From NCBI GenBank assembly GCA_014529385.2, contig CM043968.1, positions 131,188,018-131,252,017 on the forward strand: a stretch of 64,000 nucleotides of DNA, in the 5' to 3' direction. The position numbers were made by a program, and so were the translations under genes. The notes beneath the pieces were generated by a model. It was not told where the DNA came from. It was given only the letters and a program-made list of their open reading frames with translations, and ran no database searches. This DNA comes from Adiantum capillus-veneris. Its lineage: Eukaryota; Streptophyta; Polypodiopsida; Polypodiales; Pteridaceae. Of this stretch, positions 33,627-44,900 are shown one piece after another (position 1 is the first letter of the stretch; the number at the start of each line of letters is the position of its first letter).

Positions 33627-36516
33627 TTATGCGGATGGCTGACGCGACGCCCAAACGCTGCCTTTTCGATACTTAGTTGCACGCCAAGCTTCATGGCCCA
33701 GGGACGCTCGCGAGCGTTTCCACTTCTCGGATGCTGCAGTGCGGGAGGCATTGTGTAAATGCTTTGCTAACATCGACTCTCTTGCTTTCTCAATAATGTG
33801 AGTTCTCCCAAAGGTGTGCCTAAAAAACCAGTTAAAGATCTCTTAGAGGTAGTTGGAGTGTGAACCACCACCACCATGCCGAGTATTCTTGAAGTAGACT
33901 CCTTTTGCTCGATAGTGGGACTTCTCCATGCCTTGTGTACTCCATATATCAAACGAACCATAGCGGTCCATGAAGTATGCACCATGCGCATAGAGAATGT
34001 GCTAAAACAACCAAGAAGGAGATAAGCCAATAGAAAAGTGGCATTTTCAAACATTGCATATGTATTAAGTCCGTTAAAACAAACCATGTAGTGTGTAATC
34101 TTTCTTTCAGACCATCCATCCTTAGCGGCCTTTGTGAATTCATAAAGCACCTTCTTGAACTCCTCTCGCTGCTCAACGGTGTTGCTTGAAAGATTCATCA
34201 ATTGCACAACCTTTTGAAAGGATGACCATACTAGCTTACGTTGGTTAGAAACCTCCACATTGGGATCTTTGTCCGTCGTGCATGAACAGAAATCTTTCCA
34301 CAACTCCCACCGCTTCTCATTTGCTGGATCGACACTTGCCTTGGATACCTGCATTGGAGACTTTGACATCTTCTTGAAAAATCGACGAGCCTTGGCTCCA
34401 TTCATGGAAACCTTCTGTGCCACCTCATATGTCTTTTCCCTACAAGTCTCTGCTACAATGTTCACCCTTGATCGGTAACATCCACAATCTCATTAAGGAG
34501 CGTCTCCACCCCCTGCAAGGAGTCTATTGACCGTTGAAGTGGCTTCATTGTGAAAGCATAATCAATGTGATGCTTTAGGATCCTATCAAATATTCGCATA
34601 AACGCATGCAATGTAGTAAAGTGAACATTGTTGAGGGAGAAGGGAATTATGGGGTTCCACCCAGGATCTTATCAAATATTCGCATAAACGCATGCAATGT
34701 AGTAAAGTGAACATTGTTGAGGGAGAAGGGAATTATGGGGTTCCACCCAGGATCTTTGCTATCCCTATTGGGCACCTGTAGCATATCACGTGAAAGAACC
34801 GAAGTTTGCCACTCCCTATTTATATGGTCATCATTATCTTCATCCTGACCTTCCACTTGAGTTACTCGACTTGTCTTGTGCCCTTTCACACAGAATGGGT
34901 AGGGAAGTAACTAATTTGCACCTTGTTTGCATCCAAGCATGCACTTTATGGTCTTTAGATCCCCACCTAAATGCCATTCAACATCAAACTCCCCACGTCC
35001 TGGAACCATGAGCTTCTTACCGTTTATTTGAGCTTTAATGACCTCTCTGACCCATGGGATTCTACTGAAAATCCATGCGAGGACTTCATGTGTCTCTTTC
35101 GGAACTTCAATTGCACCAAGCCACCATATATCCTTCTTTGATTGCACACTAAAAGAGGGCTTTGTCGCTTCACTCGAACTGCAAGATTGCTTGGCATAAG
35201 CTAGGGCTTCATTCATAAGCGTGATGCTCATTCTCTCCAACTTTCTCCCTTTAACAATTACACACTCATCCAACTTCAGCACGAACACAAGCTTGCCTTC
35301 AAGAACTGCCAACAATATAAAGCCTCAAAATGCATGTTATGACACATCATAGAGCATGTAGGAAACCCTAAACTAACCTGCATCACTCAAATTGTAGAAA
35401 ACAGCCATGGACTGCTGCAATTGTATCAAGTCCACAAAGATATTGTTGAATTTGGTGTTAATAAACCCTTTGGTCTGCAACGCACTGTTAGAAACAGCAC
35501 CGCTTCCCTTCCCACGGCCCTTCCTTCCTTGTGATTTGCTACGGAGCGGCAGAAGAGGCATCGTGTCTTCAATATACAAGTAGTCCCCTAGTCGGTGAAC
35601 AACATCTTCATTTGACACCTTCTTGGCAATAGCCACTCTGTGAGGAAGTGGGAATAGGTTTTCCGTGACTCCTCGACTTCTTAATGCATCTTTTAACACT
35701 TGATGTATTGATTGATAGCCCTTCGTACTAATCCCAACAACATCATAAATATCCTGAACATCTAGATCAGTGACAATATTAGAAAAATCGCTAAGAACTC
35801 TCTTAGTGATTGCGTCTTTCAAGTGTTTTGCCTCTGGAGCATCAAGCATCCCAATAAAGTCCTCTTTGTTGAAACAAGAACAAAGTAAAGAAGCCCTAGC
35901 TGACGCATTCTCGCCGCCGCACGTTTCTTGGACGAAGTTCCTATTACCCAAAACAACAATGATGAGCGGTATTAGACTTAAACAACATGAGGGACAGAAC
36001 ATCTTACCTCATAGCTATCACCCTTTGTTTTCTTGCACCTCCACGTGGTGCAAGAGTCTGAATTTCAGACAACTCTCGTTTCCTCACCCTACTTCCCATG
36101 GCAGTACTCTTCATGTCTGAAAGAGTATCCTCAAGCTTTTTAATTGCATTTTCCTTGGTTGTGATGGTGCGCTTTGCCTCCTCAAGCGCACTAGTAGCTG
36201 TTTGCATCTGATCTTGAAGATTGTGGAAACTCCCATTCAGCAACTGCCAATGATGCAAGTAGATCTCAGACCGCGCAATCTCGTGTTTGTTGAGTCTCTT
36301 GCAGTAGCCCAACAAACCTTGCTCTCCATTTCCAACGTATTGCAACAGTGATAGAATGTTTGTAAAAGGCGGATGGACATTGAGAGAAGATATATTTGTA
36401 CTCGTGGGGTTGGAGCCCCAAGATAGATTTGCAATGTTTGACTTGTGGCTTTCTAGATGTTATGACAGCCACTCATAATCTTTGTTGGTTGTAGTATAAG
36501 TCATACATGGCAGCAT
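33627..36516 (-). pseudogene. Probable DDE transposase gene with N-terminal C2H2 finger, four exons, decayed
   Basis: Inferred exons: 36516-36008, 35940-35378, 35305-34085 and 34001-33627. The first junction is AG|GTAAG..TAATAG and the second CAG|GTTAGT..GGCAG; the last intron is 83 bp. Exon 1: worn C2H2 finger (PCMTY..HLESH; second Cys is Tyr, stop at 36460-36462), then a coiled-coil-like helix. Exon 3 holds LKLDECVIVKGRKLERMSIT, then VEWHLGGDLKTIKCMLGCKQ, PFCVKGHK and LHAFMRIFDK. Exon 4 has YAHGAYFMDRYGS and STQGMEKSHYRAK. I recall this motif order from transposase-like proteins of invertebrate and fungal genomes. Probable D-D-E residues: Asp 35268-35270, Asp 34959-34961, Glu 33924-33926. 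Further damage: TAG 34911-34913, a frameshift near 34470, TAA 33843-33845 and an 86-bp duplication. The superfamily name is unknown to me. Confidence 0.65.
34577..34748. repeat. 86-bp tandem duplication inside the transposase exon
   Basis: Two nearly identical copies (34577-34662 and 34663-34748), each beginning AGGATC. The length is not a multiple of three, so it breaks the frame within the LHAFMRIFDK block. It is evidently younger than the rest of the decay. Confidence 0.95.
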
Positions 36517-36630
36517 GGTGTAAAGGTCAACATTTCATGGTGGAACGGATCGACAAAAATCATTTTACATAAAATTATGAAATCATGGCAAAATTTGAAC
36601 AATCTAGTCGATGACGGTCCTTTGATGCAG

Positions 36631-37247
36631 ATCATGTGGTGGCCGAACTCACTTACTTCGGCACACTACAAGAAATTTTGAGGATAGAGTATAGAGAATT
36701 TTTTGTGGACTTGGTTGACGTGCAATGGTTCAAGATAAACATGGAGGATTGCCAAGCTATTGTGCACAGAGGAGAGTCAGGTTTCCTTGAGGTGGACTCG
36801 ACCAAAAAGTGGACCGATCTTCGAGACACTTTCGTACTACCCGAGCATTGTGAACAAGTAAGTCGGTAAATATTTAACATCCAACTTTAGAGAACTGGTG
36901 TATAGAAGCAGTCATGTAACTAAGTTATGTGGCTCTTGCAGGTGGTATTCCATCCTAAAAAGTATGCACCAAATTGGTGGTATGTCATAGAGGCAGCCCC
37001 TCGGAGTGCACGGATATATAAGGGCTACAATTTTCCAATCACCTTGGCATCTGTGGAGGAGATCGAAACGGATGCTGATTCAAAAGCCCTTGATGTGGTG
37101 CCACACAAGCCTAGTGCTACTACTCTCTATGGGATGCATGTGGAGGACCTACAAAATGAAACCGTGGACATTTTCCTAGATGGAGAGATCTATATGGACT
37201 TAGGGAGTTATGCTGAGTTATGCGAGGATGAGAGAGAGACCTCTTAA
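36631..37247 (+). pseudogene. CACTA-type C-terminal exons, DUF4216-like (plus strand)
   Basis: Exon 36631-36857 reads HVVAELTYFGTLQEILRIEY, DVQWFK and DTFVLPEHCEQ. The intron 36858-36941 (GTAAGT..TTGCAG) joins it in frame to VVFHPKKYAPNWWYVIEAAP, and the frame ends at 37247. The block order and the intron position, directly after CEQ and before V, are the same as in the minus-strand gene at 26844-27440, so both belong to one gene family. No TNP2-type catalytic part lies upstream on this strand, so it is a remnant. Confidence 0.65.
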
Positions 37248-37434
37248 AGTCATCTAGACATTGTATCTGAGCAATTTTTCTCCCTTTTGTCATATATACT
37301 ATATTCATGTGAAATTTTGCCCATTCTTGTCTCTATGTTAAACTTGTGAAAGTTAAATTGTGAATCAAATTATAACTTATTTGGATTTTCTTCTCTATTC
37401 ATCATTAAGATGTGTTCTTGCATTTAATGCAAGT

Positions 37435-37884
37435 ATGGATGTTGATCAGTTTCTTGCTTCCTTGGACCTCGAGTAGAGGAGGTGGTACGAGGGCCACCAT
37501 TGCTTTGGATCACAGTCATGTCATTCCACTTCTTCAAAGTCTCTATCTGCTTTGGAGTGATCAATGTGCTCCAAGAGTTCAATGTCGCCTAGACGATCTA
37601 CACACTCCTCTAGGCACCGATGCTCTAGTGGTGGTGATGGTTGTTGTGGAGGAGGCTTTGCTAATGTTTCCATACCATCTCGAAGTCATCGAGGCTCCTT
37701 ACCTCCCCCTTCTTTGCCCGCCCCCACATCAGCCACAGCATCTTCCTCTACTCCAGGTTTTGTGCGGCTATCAGCCATTCCTGGCTACACACCATTTACA
37801 ACTCCTTCGAGACTCACACCACTTGCTACTCCTACAAGACTAAACCCACTCAACACTCCTTGCTTCGAGCAGGGATTTTACTAA
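37435..37884 (+). pseudogene. Decayed Pro/Ser-rich ORF after the DUF4216 exons
   Basis: ATG 37435 (MDVDQFLASLDLE) is followed by two in-frame stops; the frame is then open from about 37560 with SGGDGCCGGGF and repeated TP motifs (YTPFTTPSRLTPLATPTRL). Composition, the Gly-Cys patch and the TP-rich style resemble the ORF at 3410-4404. It is probably the second ORF of the same CACTA-like family. Function unknown. Confidence 0.4.
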
Positions 37885-38409
37885 CGTGATGAGGATCGTA
37901 TGATCACGTAAAATTGCAAGTAATTACACATAAAAAAGACATGATCACGTTAATTATTAACGTATCTTGATGGTGACCTGCAAAAACCAATAGAGCCGGT
38001 AGGTCCACCGGGATTTTTCACTTTCTCGATAATGGGTCCACCAGGCTTTAGGGTTTTCTCGGTGGGCCCGCCAAGAAAATGAAAAAGCCCAACGGGCCTA
38101 GACTGTATATAGTAAACCTCTTCTTACTTTGGCATTTTGGCGCCGGGTACAATTGTCTCCTTGTGAATTGACCTAAGGTTACAGAGTCACATGTCCTTTT
38201 TTGGGCCGAGCATGATTCTTAATGCGGTAACCACTTCTAAAAATATTTAAATCCTTCACCAAAAATTAAGGTATGAAGCCAAAAAATTTGAAACTTTGAA
38301 GAGTCGTACTCATTGTGATGAAGCCATTGGTCCATAAAAGGGCCCAAGTTGGTTTTAGAAGATAAGCATATTTAAATAATGAGTTGATAGTCAAGGGTCT
38401 GATGCCCTG
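37885..38409. other. Spacer with a possible retroelement remnant
   Basis: No gene seen. TTTTGGCGCCGGGTACAATT near 38125-38145 resembles the TGGCGCC-type PBS of some plant LTR elements, but no LTR partner is visible. CCCTG at 38405-38409 is the left target duplication of gypsy element 1. Confidence 0.4.
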
Positions 38410-39999
38410 TGTCATAATAATCAATATCTAATTCTCCTAAATGATTTTCTCATATTAAACTGATCATTTAATGTGGGGAAGTGCCAAGGGAGAAAAAGCT
38501 AGAATATTGGTTAAGTTAGCAGACCGGCCACAGTAGGGATCCAAAGCAGGGAAAATAGGGATCCAAAGGGGGGGCCATCTGCAAAAGAGCCATGTGAAAC
38601 AACGGGCTAAAAAGACCCTAAGGTTCAGCCCATTAAGACTTCCAAAATGCTAAGGTTCCAAAATTCAAAGGTTGTGTCCAAAGGTCAACCTTAGGGAAAA
38701 TTGGATGCTTAGTGTGTGCCCAAAAAGTCTTTCTACATCCCTACATGGGAGGGGGCGAGCCCCAAAGCTAGGGGATGAGAGAGAAAGCCACACACACACA
38801 CACAGGCTCCCTTTACACAAAGGGAATGAGGGACACATGTCAGCTCCCTAGGCCAGATGCCCACAAGGTATGCCCAATTCCTATTGGAAGACCCTTGAAG
38901 TGGACCAATGAGAATTAGGCTAGAGTAAATCTAGTTTAATTAATTGAAAAACATTTAATAAAAGAAACCAATAAGAATTAAGTGTCCTAGAAGACTATTG
39001 GGCAGTCTCCCAAGGGGTCCAATGAGCATTCAGGAGCCCCATGGCTTGCCTGATTCCTATTGGCCAGGAGGCAAAGGGGTCCAATGAGAGTTTAGTTTAA
39101 TTATTTAATTATCTAAAGCTCTCACAAAAGGGGAAAGGGGGACACATGTCAGAAGGCTATCACTTATGCTGCTTAATCCCTATTGGCTTGACCTGGGGAG
39201 GTCCAATGAGGCAAAAGCCAGACTAACTTAGCAGCTAGGGCTCGCCCAAGAGAGAGAGGGGGCTGATTTTTGCTTGGCATTGACACACACACTCGCACAC
39301 TTGACCATGTGTGAAGGGAAAATACTCTATCTCCTCCCAAGCTTTAATGGAGAGCTCATCACCTACTCCAAGCTTGTGAGATAGAAGCCTACATCAACAC
39401 TCTCTTGGCATGTGGATGCAAATCCAACCAAGAGCCAAGCTTCAATGCATGCTCATCTTCTCTACCAAGCTAATTACTAAGCTAAGCTATGCTAATATGA
39501 GTGATTATGTGAGGAGATGTACTTCTTTCTCGTAAGATACTTCTTTTTCCTCTCAATCTACTCTCATACCCTGCTAGCTCTCACCATCTTCGAAGGTGTG
39601 TGAGGTCTTGGGTCTGAGAACGGGGATAATTCAAGTTGTGTTTGATTAAGTGTTTTGCTTGGTGTATGAAGCTTCCATCTTCATTGCACTAGCTCGTCTT
39701 GAAGGAACACAAAGAATTGTATTGTACAATGTCTCTCTTGATGGGAGAAACCATAATACAAAGCCTTTTGGAGGGGGGACCGGCTCCATGCAAATCCGGT
39801 CCTCAACTGTTGTCAATAGCTTAATTGCTCTCTCTTTTGAAAGTATTGTCGATGCTATCTAACTAGGTGTTATGCTTTTTGTTGCTCTCTCCACCCAAGC
39901 ACTTTTGTAATTCTCATTAGGAATCAACTCTAATGAAATGCTCACTATGTTCATGCTAATTTCCGCTACACATAAGATTTTAGGCCATTAAATGTTACA
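38410..39999 (+). repeat. Gypsy element 1, 5' LTR
   Basis: 1590 bp. It contains several CCAAT and inverted ATTGG boxes (38870-39220), a CA microsatellite and a 70-codon open frame (39650-39862) shared with the other young LTRs. Confidence 0.97.
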
Positions 40000-40000
40000 T

Positions 40001-40012
40001 TGGTATAAGAGC
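40001..40012 (+). promoter_or_regulatory. Primer binding site of gypsy element 1
   Basis: TGGTATAAGAGC, one base from the LTR. One mismatch to the initiator-Met type PBS; element 2 has the perfect TGGTATCAGAGC. Confidence 0.9.
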
Positions 40013-40416
40013 TCAAGGTTTCTCTTTTCTTGCTCAAGAAGGGAGGTCCTCAAGCTAGCTACAAATGGTTGGTATTATTAATTGCCTGTGAGTAAGTAGA
40101 ATAGGGATTTTTCAGCCTTGCAGTGCGCCTGCCTTTGTGCAGTTAACGGGGCATCACCGTCGAGAGCTATGGTCTTAATAGTGGAGTCCTACGGGGCTTG
40201 CCTACGGCTTAACCACTATTGAGCTATTAGAAGCTTGACAGGAGCCGGTGCTGTTTTGGTGTCGAAAGACCCTCTCTTCTATTCCTTGCAATTAATGGTA
40301 TTCGAGCCGCGGGTACAGTAGCTTGAGTGCTTTTTCTAAAGGGGTAAAGAGGAGTAGCAACTAGGGCTTGAAGTGCCAAAGTACACCTAAAAAGTTTACA
40401 CCTAAAAGTTGTTAGA

Positions 40417-41832
40417 ATGGCTGACAATAGTAAAGAGAGTGAAATTAATGTTGATAACTTTGATTTTGCTCATGAGCAAGCTACTAATGATGCTTCAATG
40501 CTTGTTAATTATCTTGTTTCTAGGCTTCAACAAGCCATGGGCAATCCATCTCTCCAAAGTGAAGTGCAACGGCAGCTCCGTGCTCACGGGATTCTCCAAG
40601 CTCATCACCATGACGAGAGAACACCTAGGAAGCCTCCTTGTGAGACTACCAAAAGAGGTCTCTCTCCGATTCGGGAAGAAGAAGAGAATCCATATGAAGG
40701 GCTCAAGAACTTACTTCTTGATGATGCATCTCCTTCCCAAAGGAGAACTCAAGAGCCTCCACCGAAGGAACGAGAAAGAAGCGGGTCTCCCGCCACCTCG
40801 GCGGAGAGGGCTCCACGAAGACGGCGGGCTAAACGCTCTCCATCACCACCAAAGCGGAGAAGACCATCACACTCTTCTCCACGCCATAATTCAAAGAGGG
40901 ATGATAAAAAGCAAGAGAAGAAAAAGGCGAGAAAGAGGACACCCTCTTCTCCATCTTCTTTATCCTCTTCCTCTTATGAAAGCTATGGTGAAGACGACAA
41001 AGATCAAGACAAGAAAAAGGCGAGAAAGAGGTCACCCTCTTCTCCACCTTCTTCAAATTCTTCATCTTCTGAAGAAAGTGATGGTGGAACTTTTGAACCA
41101 TCAAAAAGAAGAGGCCATAGGAAATCCTATGCCGCATGGAAGAGGTCGTCCAAGCTGAAGAAATTCAAAGAGGGAGGGAAGAGCATCTCTTTCCTTACCT
41201 ATGATGGCACCTTCGGTGCTACAGACAAAGTTTTGGCCTTTATCCAGCAATTCGATGCGGCGTTTGGAGATGAGGGCTTCACGGAGTCCTCTAAGCTACG
41301 CCATGTAGCTATGCACTTTCAAAAGTCCGCCAGACAATGGTGGTCTAGCCTACGAGCCAACGGTGAAGCTCCTCGAACATGGAAGGCTTTAAGAGCTTCC
41401 ATTATGAAGCAGTTTTTGGCCACCGATGCCAAAGACAAAGTACTCACCGAATGGCGAAGCTTAAAGCTCTCTCCCAATGAATCCATCCACAAATATGTAG
41501 ACAAGTTTTGGGACCTACAACTCAAAGCCACTGTCTTCAAAAAGTTGGATTTTGGAGAGCAAAAGCAACAATTTTGTGCGGGCTTAACCGAAGAAATGGC
41601 GGAGTATGTCAACTCCCAAAGGCCACGTACCATATCGGCGGTAATACACCATACTATGGTGGCCTCGCGAATCAATTTCCAAACGGGGGGTAAAAGAAAT
41701 AATAAGCCCCCGGAAAACAAAGGTTCCAATGAGCCTAAGGGGAAGGACAATGTCCAAAAGTCTCCTAAGGGCAATTCCAACAAAGCTAAAGAGAAGGGAG
41801 TTTACAAAGGAAAGAATAAACTCTCTCCTTAA
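40417..41832 (+). CDS. Gag of gypsy element 1, with SR-like N-terminal region
   Basis: 471 codons from ATG 40417 (MADNSKESEI). Residues about 75-250 are very rich in Arg, Ser, Lys and Pro, with two related blocks (KKARKRTPSSPSS and KKARKRSPSSPPSS), resembling SR-type RNA-binding tails. A Gag core follows (ISFLTYDGTFGATDKVLAFI, SARQWWSSLRA, FKKLDFGEQKQQFCAGL). The frame stops at TAA 41830-41832, just before the zinc knuckle. The same frame then continues through the knuckle (CFKCGEQGHAYRAC) into pol. Element 2 has a Glu codon at the equivalent place, so the stop is either a recent G-to-T change or a readthrough stop. Confidence 0.9.
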   Translation: MADNSKESEINVDNFDFAHEQATNDASMLVNYLVSRLQQAMGNPSLQSEVQRQLRAHGILQAHHHDERTPRKPPCETTKRGLSPIREEEENPYEGLKNLLLDDASPSQRRTQEPPPKERERSGSPATSAERAPRRRRAKRSPSPPKRRRPSHSSPRHNSKRDDKKQEKKKARKRTPSSPSSLSSSSYESYGEDDKDQDKKKARKRSPSSPPSSNSSSSEESDGGTFEPSKRRGHRKSYAAWKRSSKLKKFKEGGKSISFLTYDGTFGATDKVLAFIQQFDAAFGDEGFTESSKLRHVAMHFQKSARQWWSSLRANGEAPRTWKALRASIMKQFLATDAKDKVLTEWRSLKLSPNESIHKYVDKFWDLQLKATVFKKLDFGEQKQQFCAGLTEEMAEYVNSQRPRTISAVIHHTMVASRINFQTGGKRNNKPPENKGSNEPKGKDNVQKSPKGNSNKAKEKGVYKGKNKLSP

Positions 41833-41943
41833 GAGCTTGAGCGTTATCGTAAAGATAACCGGTGTTTCAAGTGCGGCGAACAAGGGCATGCGTACCGCGC
41901 TTGTCCCCAAAAGAACAACCACCAAGATCCTCCTAGAGCTTCT

Positions 41944-44900
41944 TTGGTTGAAATCCAAGAGGAGGAGATTCACCAAACTCACCACAAAGGATCTCCTCTA
42001 TGCCATGCTTGGGGAAAGGTAAGAGAACATGATGCTTTTATTCTCTTTGACCCTGGTTCTACTCACAATTTCATATCTATGGAGTTAGCCACCAAGCTAG
42101 GCATACAATCCTACGAGATGGGAGATATCCTACCCGCAGACAGTGCCTTCAAGGGGCAAGAAGCTTCAGTCACTCCCTTAATCGGGAAATTGAGGCTTCA
42201 TGTCCAAGGCTATGTGGACAAAGAGGATTTCTTTATCTCTCCTCTCAAGCATGAGGATGTAATCGTAGGGGCACCATGGTTTGACCGTCGGGCTGCCCAT
42301 GTTAAATTTCCTGAAAGGAGAATCTCCTTTAAGTTCAGGGAAAAGGACATGTATATAGATGCTAGGGAGATGGGTAACACCATCCCCATTGTACATACAC
42401 CAGCTTTCAACAAGTCAATAAAGAGCTCTATTTCCGTGTACATGATTTTTGTTAAAGATTCTCAAAATGAACCTAATGCTTTAGCAAAAGAAAATAAAAG
42501 CAACCAAAAGGAATTAGAGTTATCCAATTTTCTCAAGGGGTTTCAAGATGTCTTTATTGACGACATCCCTTCTGAGCTACCTCCTAAACGAGGTAATGAC
42601 GACCATGCAATTGAACTTCTTCCAGGAAGTTCACCGCCTAACAAACCTCCTTATAGAGTTTCTCAAGCTCAACAAGAGGAGATTATGCGGCAAGTACATG
42701 AGTTAATTGAGAAGGGCATGGTTAGGCCTAGCTCATCTCCATTTTTCTCACCTGTGCTATTAGTGCAAAAGAAAGACGGCACATATCGTATGTGTGTCGA
42801 CTATAGAGCACTAAATAGGATCACTATCAAGAATAGGTTTCCCGTTCCACGGGTAGAAGACCTATTTGATAAGCTACAAGGATCGACCTACTTCAGTAGG
42901 ATTGACCTAAAAAGTGGCTATCATCAAATAAGGATAGTTGATCAAGACATTGTAAAGACCGCATTTCGTACTACATTTGGTCTTTACGAATACATTGTCA
43001 TGCCTTTTGGCTTGACTAATGCACCAGCCACATTTAACCGCTTGATGGAGAAGCTGTTCAGACTTCATCGAACCTTCACTGGAGTGTTCTTTGATAATAT
43101 TATCATCTACTCTAATTCATTAGAGGAACATAAGCAACACCTCCAGGTAATATTTCAAGTTTTAAGAGAGAATAAACTTTATGTTAATCGAAAGAAAAGT
43201 GAATTTTTCTTGCAAGAGATTCAATATTTAGGTCACATTATCTCTCAAGATGGAATCCAAATGGATCCATCCAAGTTAGAGGTAATAAAAGGATGGCCTA
43301 AACCAAGGAATCTTTATGAACTAAGAAGCTTTATAGGTATGTGTGCATACTATAGACGCTTCATAGAAAAGTTCTCACAAATTGCGGGACCATTACATGA
43401 CCTAACAAAGAAAAATGTTAGGTATACGTGGTCTGCTAAGGAGAACAATGCTTTCGAAAAGCTTAAAGAAAAGCTTATCTCTCAACATTTGCTTACACTA
43501 CCGGACCTCTCAAAACCATTTGAGGTCCAATGTGATGCTTGTGGTGATTGCCTTGGGGCTGTTTTGCTCCAAGAAGGGCACGCCATAGGCTATGAGAGTC
43601 GAAGGCTCGACCCTGTTGAGCAAGCTCTAGGCATATACGAAAAAGAACTCCTTGCAGTTCTACATGCCTTAGACTCATGGAAGCACTATTTATTGGGGAC
43701 TCCTTTCATTCTGCGAACGGATCACCAAAGTCTTAAGTACTTCATGACGCAGACCAAGCTCTCCGACAAACAAATGAGGTGGGCAAATTTCCTTTCGCAA
43801 TTTCATTTTCATATTGCTCACATTGCTGGCAAACATAATCATGTAGCCGATGCACTCTCAAGACGACCGAGAGTGAATGCGGTTTCCATAGCAACTCACA
43901 ATGATCTATCGTTAATGATAGATGAGTATGCTATTGATCCCGATTTTAGAGATGTGATTTCAGCCCTTGCCTTAGGGAAGAAAGAAGAACCATTTACCAT
44001 ACAAGATGGCTATCTTCTCTATGGCAATAGACTATGCGTTACTAACTCACTACGTGAGAAAGTAATGTATGAATCTCATGCTCCCCCATATGCGGGGCAT
44101 AGAGGGATTCAGTCTACCCTAAAGGGAATTGAAACATATTTCTATTGGCCTACCATGAAAGTGAACATACATGAGTATGTTTCCAAATGTGTGGTATGTC
44201 AAAAGACAAAATTTGATAGAGGGAAGCAACTTGGATTGCTTCAACCCTTGCCAATCCCTAATTCACCATGGGAGAGCATATCCGTGGATTTTATCTTTGG
44301 ATTGCCTAAGTCTATCCATGGGAATACGGGAATATGGACGATAGTAGACAGGTTCAGTAAACAAGCTCATTTTATACCTGTCAAAAAGACTATCAAAGCC
44401 CATCAAATGGCAACCCTCTTCATTTCGCAAATTTTCAAGTACCATGGCTTGCCAATGTCCATAGTGTCGGATAGAGATCCTAGAATGACCAGTAATTTCT
44501 GGAAGGGTCTCTTTGAGAATTTAGGAACAAGGCTAAACTTCTCTTCGGCCTATCATCCACAAACTGATGGCCAAAGTGAAATAGCTAACCTAACTATTCT
44601 CGATCTACTAAAAGCCTATGTAACGGAAGTAGATCAAAGATCCCAATGGGAGAAGTACTTACCCTTAGTAGAGTATGCTTACAATAACACTGTACATACT
44701 TCTACAGGAAAAGCACCTTTCGAGGTAATTGAGGGAAGATCAAAAAGTCCCTTGCTACTTAAGGTACATGGGAAGATCTTCGCTGCAGATGAGTATAGCC
44801 GAGACCTACAAGAATCTTTCCAAAAGATTAAGGATGCTATCTCTATCTCACAGCAAAGGCAAAAGGCTGCTGCTGACAAGCACAGAAGAGCCCAACCCTT

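Noticed and set aside
33767-33950. Minus-strand frame through the intron at 34002-34084 as a separate protein end
   Set aside because: Reading through the GT..AG intron gives nonsense; removing it gives the family motif STQGMEKSHYRAK in another frame.
37412-37843. 143-codon frame overlapping the Pro/Ser-rich ORF
   Set aside because: Shadow frame; the Gly-Cys and TP-rich frame matches the related ORF at 3410 in style.
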